NCBI GenBank assembly: GCA_017390225.1
Contig: JAFPCL010000151.1
Coordinates: 1 to 11,210, forward strand
Length of the DNA: 11,210 nucleotides
Direction: 5' to 3'
Source: Clostridia bacterium
Lineage (GTDB): Bacteria; Bacillota; Clostridia; CAKSNL01; HGM11501
Shown: piece by piece, positions 1 through 7,600 of the stretch
Layout: every line of letters begins with the position of its first letter
Position numbering within the stretch: position 1 is the first letter of the stretch
Notes under the pieces: model-generated
The model's input: only the letters and a program-made list of their open reading frames with translations
Database searches by the model: none
What the model was told of the DNA's origin: nothing
Translations under genes and position numbers: made by a program

Positions 1-1307
1 ATATAGCCATAGCCGGAATCTTTGGCAACAACGGCGATGCCTTCGTGGAAAGGTTCGGCGTAAATAAACTGGCAGGCGATGACAAGGGTTCCGGTTTTAT
101 CTATATAGCCGTACTTTCCATCGGAAAAGCAGACGGGTGCCAATCCTTCAGAAAAATGATCGCCGTTCGTATATTTGCAATCGATGATTCGTGTGCCGGT
201 GGCATCGATGAACCCCCAAAGTCCCGTTTCCGTATCTTTCACGGCACACATGCCGTCATGCATTTCTGTCATGTTGTCGTAACTGTAATCGGTAATCATT
301 CTGCCGGTTTCGCCGGAAAGAAGACCATAGTATTCACCATTGCCGACGATGGCGTGATTTTCGGAAAACCATGTCATGGAGTTGTATTGGCAGGGAATTA
401 CTTCAACACCCTGCTTCACGGCACCGTACAAGCCGTTTTTTGAAACAATACTGAACCCGTCACGAATGGGGGCGGCGGAATCATATAGAAAAGGAACAAG
501 TATTTTTTGTTTGGCATCTGCTCTGCCGTGCTTTCCGTTTTTTTGGGCTTCAAAAGAGCCTTCAAACATGCGATCAATCCATTCGTATTCCATAGGAACG
601 GCGATGTTGCCTTGTGTATCCATAAGTCCGCACTTTCCGCCTTTTTCAATCAGACCATAGCCTTCATTGAAGGCGTCGGTGCGATCGTATATTGTTTCTG
701 CCAGAATTGAGCCGTTGGTGCGGCAAAATCCGTAAAGGGTTTCATCCTTCACGATTACGCATATGTCATCGGATGGCTCCCAAATGCTGCTGTATTCGAC
801 AGGGAGGACTTCTTTTCCGTTTTTATCAAGTAAGCCGTTTTTTCCGTTACGCCGAACGTGCCATGTGGCACCATTGTACGAAAAAATCGCATCATATATG
901 GCAGGGATTTTCAGATTCCCTTCTTGATTGATCATCCCGTACTTTTCATTCCAATATACAATGGCAAGACCTTGACAAAAGGCATGGGCCTCGGTAAACA
1001 TAAAGGGTATTTTTATTTCTCCCGTTTCGTCAATGAAGCCGTATAGCCCGTTTTTCTTTGCCAAGGAAAGTCCCTCTGTTACCGTGCCGATTTCCGAATA
1101 GATGCCTGCCGGAATAATCATGTTTCCGTCTTTGTCTGCAACATAAACGGTCGAGCCTTCCGCATATACAAAAGTATCCTGTGTGAAAAGATTCGTGTAT
1201 CGGGCTGCTTCTATAGGCGGATTCTCGGGGGCAGGCGGTGTCGGCGCACAGCCGCTGTATGCAAAAAAGGTTATGCACAGAAGAATAATAAATAATCTCT
1301 TTATCAT
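1..1307 (-). CDS. WG-repeat (KWG-type) predicted lipoprotein, 3' end beyond the window
   Basis: Reading the minus strand from an ATG at 1307, the frame stays open to the window edge, giving 435 codons and no stop, so the gene is partial. The first 20 residues look like a lipoprotein signal: Lys3-Arg4, a hydrophobic run from Leu5 to Ala16, then Tyr-Ser-Gly-Cys20. Tyr at the -3 position is atypical, so lipidation is likely but not certain. A Pro-rich spacer (about 21-34) follows, then repeats of the form G-x-[YWN]-G-x-[IL]-x-x-x-G-x-x-[IV]-[IP]. They begin near residues 87, 121, 155, 189, 224, 258, 292, 325, 362, 397 and 431, a period of about 34. This matches the WG beta-repeat family, which forms repetitive beta structures of mostly unknown function, probably protein or ligand binding. 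Only the repeat at 362-376 keeps the eponymous Trp-Gly; the others have Tyr, Asn, Cys or His before Gly. The start is supported by an AAAGGAG sequence 5 nt upstream. The gene is divergent from the SLH operon, so the two may share control. The molecular role is unknown. Confidence 0.88.
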   Translation of the reverse strand, partial: MIKRLFIILLCITFFAYSGCAPTPPAPENPPIEAARYTNLFTQDTFVYAEGSTVYVADKDGNMIIPAGIYSEIGTVTEGLSLAKKNGLYGFIDETGEIKIPFMFTEAHAFCQGLAIVYWNEKYGMINQEGNLKIPAIYDAIFSYNGATWHVRRNGKNGLLDKNGKEVLPVEYSSIWEPSDDICVIVKDETLYGFCRTNGSILAETIYDRTDAFNEGYGLIEKGGKCGLMDTQGNIAVPMEYEWIDRMFEGSFEAQKNGKHGRADAKQKILVPFLYDSAAPIRDGFSIVSKNGLYGAVKQGVEVIPCQYNSMTWFSENHAIVGNGEYYGLLSGETGRMITDYSYDNMTEMHDGMCAVKDTETGLWGFIDATGTRIIDCKYTNGDHFSEGLAPVCFSDGKYGYIDKTGTLVIACQFIYAEPFHEGIAVVAKDSGYGY

Positions 1308-1312
1308 AAAGA

Positions 1313-1319
1313 CTCCTTT
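1313..1319 (-). promoter_or_regulatory. Ribosome binding site of the WG-repeat lipoprotein
   Basis: On the minus strand AAAGGAG lies 5 nt before the ATG at 1307. It fixes the start of the lipoprotein gene at Met-Ile-Lys-Arg, which also gives a normal charged n-region to the signal peptide. Confidence 0.85.
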
Positions 1320-1362
1320 ATCAAACTGTACGGCAAAAAAGCCGCACTTTGTATATGCATCT

Positions 1363-1391
1363 ATTATATAATGATGTTTCCCGATTGTCAA
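1363..1391 (-). promoter_or_regulatory. Full-consensus sigma-A promoter for the WG-repeat lipoprotein
   Basis: Read on the minus strand, TTGACA (1391-1386) and TATAAT (1368-1363) are separated by exactly 17 nt. Both hexamers are perfect matches to the housekeeping consensus. The expected transcription start is near 1356, giving a leader of about 49 nt before the ATG at 1307. The leader contains a short GCGGC/GCCG inverted repeat around six U residues (positions 1331-1344). Such a promoter should be strong unless repressed. Confidence 0.82.
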
Positions 1392-1411
1392 TGGAAGAAA
1401 TGTTTTATGAA

Positions 1412-1429
1412 ATTGCGTATATTGCGTAT
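1412..1429 (+). repeat. Tandem 9-bp repeat ATTGCGTAT x2 in the divergent promoter region
   Basis: Two perfect head-to-tail copies of ATTGCGTAT occupy 1412-1420 and 1421-1429, immediately before the extended -10 element at 1431-1439. They cover the -35 region of that promoter and lie about 20 bp behind the -35 box of the leftward promoter. That position would suit an operator for a regulator acting on both directions. The binding protein is unknown, and the repeat could be incidental in this AT-rich stretch. Confidence 0.5.
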
Positions 1430-1439
1430 ATGGTATAAT
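1413..1439 (+). promoter_or_regulatory. Candidate upstream promoter (P1) of the SLH operon, extended -10 type
   Basis: TGGTATAAT at 1431-1439 is a consensus extended -10 element (TGnTATAAT). The -35 region is poor: TTGCGT at 1413-1418 with a short 15-nt spacer. Extended -10 promoters tolerate weak -35 boxes. The start would be near 1446, giving a leader of roughly 122 nt that passes through the second promoter. Confidence 0.55.
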
Positions 1440-1455
1440 TATGACGAAAAAAGCA

Positions 1456-1484
1456 TTGACTTTTATATTTATTTCGTGTATACT
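1456..1484 (+). promoter_or_regulatory. Candidate main promoter (P2) of the SLH operon
   Basis: TTGACT (1456-1461) and TATACT (1479-1484) are separated by 17 nt, five of six matches to consensus in each hexamer. Transcription would start near 1491 and give a leader of about 77 nt before the first SLH gene. The gaps of 15 and 30 bp between the three operon genes leave little room for other promoters, so this and P1 probably drive all three. Confidence 0.72.
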
Positions 1485-1533
1485 ATATATTTGGGAGGGG
1501 TGAATACTTTTTGCCCCTGTAAAAAAATCATTA

Positions 1534-1550
1534 TTCCGGACGACCGGGAA
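1534..1550 (+). promoter_or_regulatory. Small hairpin in the SLH operon leader
   Basis: TTCCGG (1534-1539), a 4-nt ACGA loop and CCGGGAA (1544-1550) can form a six-pair stem with one bulged G. It ends 3 nt before the ribosome binding site. It has no U-tract, so it is not a terminator. It could protect the 5' end of the mRNA or modulate initiation, but it is short and could be chance. Confidence 0.35.
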
Positions 1551-1553
1551 ATG

Positions 1554-1560
1554 AAGGAGG
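1554..1560 (+). promoter_or_regulatory. Ribosome binding site of the first SLH gene
   Basis: AAGGAGG sits 7 nt before the ATG at 1568, an ideal match and spacing. This decides the start, and the resulting N-terminus begins Met-Lys-Arg followed by a signal peptide. Confidence 0.9.
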
Positions 1561-1567
1561 AAAAAAG

Positions 1568-4500
1568 ATGAAAAGGCTGAACCTGATCGCGCTTTTGCTG
1601 GCAATGTGCTTGGTGTTTACACAGGCATGTATTCCCGCATGGGCGGAAGAAACCGCAGCTGTTGAGACTGCACCGGCAGAAGAAACCGTGCCCGTAGCAG
1701 AAACGGAAGAAGCGGTATCGATCAACCCCGCAGTGGATGCGGCAATGTACATCATGGGCTCTATGGGCATCATGACCGCAGATGAAACCGGAAGCTATCG
1801 TGAAAACGATGCCATCACCAGAGGTGAACTGGCGGCTGTATTTGGTTTCATTTTAAGAAACGGCAGTGTGCAGGATTCCGGAAAGTATGCTACGGAATTT
1901 ATTGACGTTTCTCCCAAAGATGCTTTGGCTCCCGATATTGCATTGGCGGCAAGCTATGATGTACTGCCCGGCTATGCAGATCGTACATACCGTCAAAACG
2001 GAACGGTTTCCTATGCAGAACTGATCCGTGCTGTTGTTGTGGCTTTGGGCTACAAGCAAAGAGCAGAAGCTATTGGCGGCAATCCCACGGGTTATCTTGC
2101 CATGGCATCACAGCTGGATGTTTTACATAATGTAAAATATTCCGCAGGGGAAGAAGCTGTCACGCGCGGCACCGCTGCTGTTGCTGTATACAATATGTTA
2201 ACGGCAAACTATCTGAAGCTGATCGGTTATGACGGCGTCAACGGCATTTATGAAGATGGCTATACCATGATGGAAGAATGTCTGGGCGCAAAGAAAATTT
2301 CAGGTCAGGTTACGGCAAACCGCTATACAGGATTATATGATATGGACGAAAAGACCGAAGATAATCAACTGGCAATCGGCGGTGTTGTTTACACCACCGA
2401 GGACTACACCTTAGCAGATTATCTTGGTTATCGTGTCACCGCATATGTGGAAGACAACGAAGACGAGCCTTATCCGCAGTTGTGGGCATTGGAAGTCAGC
2501 GACAAAAACAGAGTTGTCACGCTGAAGGCAGAAGACATTATTTCTGTTTCCAAAACTTCCATCTCCGCATACAACGAAAACGGAAAGAGAACGTCTTACA
2601 ACCTTGCAGATCCCGAACTGATTTACAACAACCGTGCTTATGCCATTCCGATTTCTTTGGGCGGCGTTGATATCTTAAAGCCCGCACATGGTACGGTGAC
2701 TTTGGTTTCTCCGAACAACAATGATAAATACACGATTGTTTCCGTTATGGAATACGACATGGATATTGTAAAGAGTGTAGAAGTCGATACGCAAACAATC
2801 GCTTTTGAAGAATTAGGCACAATCAAGTTCGATGCAGATTCCAAAAACGATTTGTATATTTTCCTTGCCGACGGAACGATTGCCGAAAATATGAGCAAGT
2901 TGTTGGTTAACGATGTTGTGGCAGTTTATGCTTATGAAGGCGTTTACGTGATTCGTGTGCTTGCCGGCAAAACCGTGGAAGGTGCAGTTTCTGCTATGTC
3001 TACGAAGGGCATTTCCGTGGCAGGTGTGCATTATGAAATGTATGCTGATAAGCGTGCTAAAATTGAAAAGGATGCATCCATCGGCTCTATGCTGACAGCA
3101 TATCTGTCTTTGGATGATGAAATTTTCTTCTATAGAGTCAACAAGAATGCTTCCAGCATTTATCGTTTTGGCTTCCTCATCTGTGTTGCAAAAGAAGAAG
3201 GAACCTTTAATGACACGTTTACTTTCAAGCTTCTGGATGCTGAAAATGGGCTGAAGGAATACAAGCTGACTAAGAATTATCGCCTGAACGGATGCAAAAA
3301 GGGCGATTCTATGATTTGGTCCTATAATAACAAAATCTACGATATCAAAGCAGAGCCTATCAAGCTTGATGACGAGTATCTTCTGTATATGCTTCGTAAC
3401 CGTAGCTTTATGTCCAGCCGAAACAGTGCAGATGCCGAAAAATACGGCAACTACTGGACACAGGTTATTAAGTATCGCTTGAATGACCAAGAAGAAATTT
3501 CCGATCTCTATCTGGCATACAACGAATCTGCTTCCTCCAACGACTATCCCGATGCATATGACACGTCCTTCTCCGTGCCTGTGTTTGAGCCCTTAACAGG
3601 ACAAGTTGCCGCAGGTGTTTTGGCTTCTATGGCACCCGGTGCAGGTGAAGACGCAGAAGCACACTTCCGTATTGGCAGTGCTTTGATGTTTACCACACCA
3701 TCTACTTCTATTATCCAGTTGTCGAAAGCTGAAGATAAAGACTTCAAGGTAAGTAAGAAGGGCTTGGGTAATGGTTCTAAGGGCACATCTACCTATGTTA
3801 TTTACAACTTGGATGATAACTACTATGCAGGTATCATTATCGCTCTGTCTGCCGCAAGCAACAAGACCGATAAGCTGTCTTGGAATACCGGTCAGTCCTC
3901 CAAATTTGTCACGGACATCGAATTCCCCTACAGCCAGCTGACAGAAGATGATGAAATTCTGGAAGGCGCACAGATCAAATTCTTTGAAAACGGCAAAGAG
4001 AAGACGGTTTTCTGCGCTAAGTATGCAACAGATCCCGAAACCGGTGAAAAATTCATCGATGAAAAGACCGGTACTTATAAACTGAGCAACGGCTATGAAG
4101 CACTGATCGAAAATATAGGCACCGGCAATGAAAAGCCGATTCTGAGTGTCGGCGACTTCTTCGAGTACAGCCTGGATGTTGATGGTTACTTAAAGGGTAT
4201 CTTTGCACATGTGAAAATGGCTGAAATGGCAAAGTGTGCACAAGAACAGGTTCCTGTGTTCTATGATGTTGACGGTGTTTCCGGTCTGGTCAGAAATGCA
4301 AATCAGAATACCTTAAACGGCACAGAAATTTGCCTGGGTGCAGTTCGCTACCGCAATGATAAGACCGTGCACATTGCACTGGATTATTCCCATATGAAGG
4401 AAACAGATCTTGCCAATGCTTCCGAAGTTATCAACACAAAACTCGGTTCGAATGTTTACGCATATGATGTGAAAACAGGGGAAATTGAAGTTGCTTCCGC

Positions 4501-4588
4501 AGATGATGTTGCGGTATCCGATTTCGTATTCCTGCGTCAGAACAAACGTGGATTCCAAGATCTTGTGATCTTCCAAAATCTGCACTAA
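1568..4588 (+). CDS. Secreted SLH-domain protein A (S-layer-type, N-terminal SLH repeats)
   Basis: A 1006-residue exported protein. Residues 1-26 form a Sec signal peptide (Lys2-Arg3, a Leu-rich core, Ala-Trp-Ala cleavage site before Glu27). Residues 27-50 are a Glu/Ala/Thr/Pro linker. Three diverged SLH repeats occupy about 52-98, 108-162 and 163-222; the binding motif appears as ITRGE in the first and VTRGT in the third, but as VSYAE in the second. SLH trimers normally anchor proteins non-covalently to secondary cell-wall polysaccharide. Residues 245-1006 are a beta-rich core that I do not recognise as a named domain. It contains repeated small modules (for example 246-300 and 470-525) with a G-x-V ... 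G-V-x-Y ... TAY pattern. The chain ends in a VFLRQN...FQDL signature. It is homologous over most of its length to the third gene of the operon, which supports a structural surface-layer role. It is the first operon gene, 15 bp before the next. Surface location is well supported; an enzymatic activity is not evident. Confidence 0.9.
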   Translation: MKRLNLIALLLAMCLVFTQACIPAWAEETAAVETAPAEETVPVAETEEAVSINPAVDAAMYIMGSMGIMTADETGSYRENDAITRGELAAVFGFILRNGSVQDSGKYATEFIDVSPKDALAPDIALAASYDVLPGYADRTYRQNGTVSYAELIRAVVVALGYKQRAEAIGGNPTGYLAMASQLDVLHNVKYSAGEEAVTRGTAAVAVYNMLTANYLKLIGYDGVNGIYEDGYTMMEECLGAKKISGQVTANRYTGLYDMDEKTEDNQLAIGGVVYTTEDYTLADYLGYRVTAYVEDNEDEPYPQLWALEVSDKNRVVTLKAEDIISVSKTSISAYNENGKRTSYNLADPELIYNNRAYAIPISLGGVDILKPAHGTVTLVSPNNNDKYTIVSVMEYDMDIVKSVEVDTQTIAFEELGTIKFDADSKNDLYIFLADGTIAENMSKLLVNDVVAVYAYEGVYVIRVLAGKTVEGAVSAMSTKGISVAGVHYEMYADKRAKIEKDASIGSMLTAYLSLDDEIFFYRVNKNASSIYRFGFLICVAKEEGTFNDTFTFKLLDAENGLKEYKLTKNYRLNGCKKGDSMIWSYNNKIYDIKAEPIKLDDEYLLYMLRNRSFMSSRNSADAEKYGNYWTQVIKYRLNDQEEISDLYLAYNESASSNDYPDAYDTSFSVPVFEPLTGQVAAGVLASMAPGAGEDAEAHFRIGSALMFTTPSTSIIQLSKAEDKDFKVSKKGLGNGSKGTSTYVIYNLDDNYYAGIIIALSAASNKTDKLSWNTGQSSKFVTDIEFPYSQLTEDDEILEGAQIKFFENGKEKTVFCAKYATDPETGEKFIDEKTGTYKLSNGYEALIENIGTGNEKPILSVGDFFEYSLDVDGYLKGIFAHVKMAEMAKCAQEQVPVFYDVDGVSGLVRNANQNTLNGTEICLGAVRYRNDKTVHIALDYSHMKETDLANASEVINTKLGSNVYAYDVKTGEIEVASADDVAVSDFVFLRQNKRGFQDLVIFQNLH

Positions 4589-4594
4589 AGGAGG
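4587..4594 (+). promoter_or_regulatory. Ribosome binding site of the middle SLH gene, overlapping the upstream stop codon
   Basis: AAAGGAGG begins inside the TAA stop of the preceding gene and ends 9 nt before the ATG at 4604. An in-frame ATG at 4610 (Met3) would be 15 nt away, so the first ATG is preferred. The overlap with the stop codon suggests translational coupling. Confidence 0.85.
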
Positions 4595-4603
4595 CACAAA
4601 ATA

Positions 4604-7600
4604 ATGAGAATGAAAAAATGGTTGGCATCCTTGCTTGCCGCAACGATGCTTGTGTCTATGAGCTCTTTTTCCTTCGCTGAAGAAATAGCTTTCGAAGATG
4701 AAAATCAAGAGTTTGTTGAAGAAGCGGCAGAGCGTGTTCTTATGGCAGATGCCGTCTATCGCGAAACAGCTTTTCGTGAACTCAATTTCGGTGCACCGCT
4801 GTCCTTTACGGCGGCGGCTGTGACGGCAACAAGAACCAGCTTTGTTGCATCTTCTACCGATGAACGCGGCAAAATCAGCTACACCGTAACCAATGCATCC
4901 GATGTTGAGCCCGATGCAGAAGCTGTGGAACAAAACAACGGTCTTACCGAAGTTGTTGCAGGTTACCCCGATGCTGTTTTGAATGTTATCCGCAACACGG
5001 ATACAGACTGGGGCTCCTTTGCGATTGCCGCAAAGCCCTTCAATAATGCACAGATGCTTAAAAATGCTACAGCGGCGGCAAAGCAGACTATGGGTCTTCG
5101 CGTGTCGGCTTCCGTTCGTGTTGGTGCAGGTCAGGAAACCTATACGGATCCTACCCTTGTTGGTGCCGGTATTTCTTTCGGCAATACGGTGTCCAATGCG
5201 GCACAGTCCGCGGCTACCTTTAATAAAGAACCTTATCTGACACAAACCACCGTTTTCGGCAAAAACCAGACATTGACCTTCTTGGTCGGTGCTGTGGATG
5301 CTGTTGTTAACGGGGAAGAGCAGAAAGCAGGCGAATGGCTTCGTATCTTCGGTGCAGATAAGCTGTTAGCTTCCGTAAAGCTTGATAATCCTGTGGATAC
5401 CAAGGGATTTGTTACCTTTGAAGTTCTGCAGGTGGCTACCGTATCCGATGCCAATGCATTGAACGGATGCAATATTTACGTTACCGTTGGCGACAACACG
5501 GTTGTGTTGAACTGCCCGGTTGAAAACAAAAAGCAAAATGTTTCCATCAACGGAACGGCAACCAATTTCAGCATTTACAACAATACCGGTAAAGGTCTTT
5601 CCTATGCATTGGGTGCAGGCTTTATCGCTTCCTACACGGAATCTTCTCTGGACTATTTCAGAATGTCCGTTTTGGAAGCCGTGGAAGACGACAGCACAGC
5701 ATCCCTGCAGGCGATTGAAGCCACGCCCGGTATGATTGAATTTGACAGTGATATGTATCCCGATGGCATGGACCTTCAGGCAGAAGGCGGCCTTGTCATC
5801 AACAAATATGTTGGCGCAAACGATGCTGTTTACGGTGCAGAAAAAACAGCTGTTGAAATTACAGATTGTGATGTATATGCACTGAATCCCGAAATTGCAA
5901 ACATTGACGAAACCGGCAAGGTAACCGCAGATTACGTCGGTGCCGCACAATTCCTTCTTGTCTACGAAGAAAATGGAAAAACAGCACAGACACTGTTTAC
6001 CGTTAACGCCAAGAGCCGCTTGACGCCGCTTCTGGACTGGATTGACACTTTTAATAAGATTGATCTTAATGCGATGATTCCTCAAGTTCCGCTTTCTTTC
6101 AGTAAGTTCTGGGAGGATGGGGAAGAAGAAGCAACTCTTTCTGAAATCATCACCTATGCGCAGCAGCAGGCAGATGTTCGTCCGATTATTTCTCAAGAAG
6201 AAATCGACGAAATCGTTTCTAACATGGAAAGCATTTATAATAATCTTCCCTTGGCAACCGTTTGGAAGCAAGCTGTTTTGAAGGCCGCTTCCGTGGATAG
6301 CTACTATGCATATGACTACACCGAGGATTCCTACGCCGCACTTGTTGCCGCAAAAGATGCTCTTTTAGAAGAAGTTTATGCAGAAAAACCTTCCAATGAA
6401 ACCATGATAGCGCTAATGGCTGATGTAGATGCAGCAATCGAAGCACTGGAAAATGCCGATCATTCCGATCAGCCCGAAAAGCCGGCATATGATGCCGACT
6501 TTGTGGAAGTTGTGATGGGTGCAACCCAGATTCCTTGCAATCAAAAAACTTCTTTCCGTGTGTTTGCGACCTACACCGTTGACGGTGCACCTGTAGTGTA
6601 TGATGTTACGGCAGATGCTGTTGCTTCTGTCAACAATACAAGTCTTGCAAATATAACCGGAAACACGGTTTTCGGTAAAGGCGTGGCGGGCTCTGTTGTT
6701 CTCACAGTTACTTGTGGCGATTTGAAAGAAAAAATTTCCGTTACCATGATGAACAAAGATGATTTTGTTCCTGTGTCTGCACAAAATCACTTGTATGACC
6801 GCCACTCTTTGGTCATCACTAACGGTGATGCATTTGCTATTTCTGTAAATGATGTTGTGATTCCTGCAGTTGAATCTCAAACAATCGACAAAAAGGATAC
6901 GGAAACCAATCCCTATATAACCTTTATTGTTGGCGACGAATCTGTTGCTCGTTATGAAAATTCGATTGGTGCTATCCGTGGTATCAAAGAAGGTTCGACC
7001 TATGTGGTTGCCATGATGCCTACCTTGCAGAGAAATATATACTCTCTTCCTGTGATTATCACTGTTTCCGAAGCAGGCGTACAGGCAGAATACACGGAAG
7101 AAAACGGTTATGCAGCATTAGCGGCAGCTTCCGATGTTGCTGAGAACTACAATGAAGCAGATATGGATACAATCTTTGCTCAGTTGTCTGACCTCTACAA
7201 CATTGAAGTTGAAACAGACGGTGAAGATGGCAGTGTGTTCTTCCGCGAAATTGCAATTATGAAGGAAAACAACAAAGAAATCGATGCCGATGCCGTTTCC
7301 GCCGCAGATACACTTGTTGATGTTTTGAATGGTTTGGAACGTGCAGCTAAGAGCAAGAGAACAAGCGATATTATCGATGCTATAGAACCTGCTATCGAAA
7401 TTTTGGAACTGGATATGGAGTTCTTTGAAAAGCTTGAACTTGAAAAATTCAGAAAAGCAACCTATGTCAATCTTTTAGAAGCTTATATTGAAACTGAAGA
7501 AGAGGCAGACAGTGATCTCATTCGTGCACTGTGGCTTGAGGCTTCCAAAAAGGCATACGAAGACGAACAGGATTACGAACCTGTTAAAACTAACCCCGGC

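Noticed and set aside
45..443. Plus-strand open frame of about 132 codons at the left end
   Set aside because: It is antisense to the WG-repeat lipoprotein, whose minus-strand frame shows eleven regular repeats, a signal peptide, a ribosome binding site and a promoter. The plus-strand product has no recognisable domain.
1030..1278. Minus-strand 82-codon frame beginning MHNLFC
   Set aside because: It is an out-of-frame reading of the lipoprotein N-terminal region, rich in Cys and Arg, with no ribosome binding site, while the in-frame reading from 1307 has all the signals.
1328..1347. GTACGGC-A6-GCCGCAC inverted repeat as a possible terminator
   Set aside because: The stem is short and neither strand has a proper U-tract after it. 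It lies inside the lipoprotein leader, downstream of a strong promoter and before the ribosome binding site, so a terminator reading is unsupported.
1371..1571. Plus-strand 66-codon frame in the divergent control region
   Set aside because: It contains both rightward promoters, lacks a ribosome binding site at its start and ends over the ribosome binding site of the first SLH gene. Its sequence is best explained as regulatory DNA.
1588..1633. Cys21 of protein A as a lipoprotein attachment site
   Set aside because: The preceding residues Thr-Gln-Ala do not fit a lipobox, and a good signal peptidase I site (Ala-Trp-Ala) follows five residues later. The SLH repeats already provide wall anchoring.
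4313..5245. Long minus-strand open frame of about 310 codons across the junction of the first two SLH genes
   Set aside because: It spans two well-supported plus-strand genes. Its Cys/His/Ile-rich product looks like a codon-bias shadow. The similar minus-strand frames at 5366-6271, 2813-3490 and 8951-9589 were rejected for the same reason.
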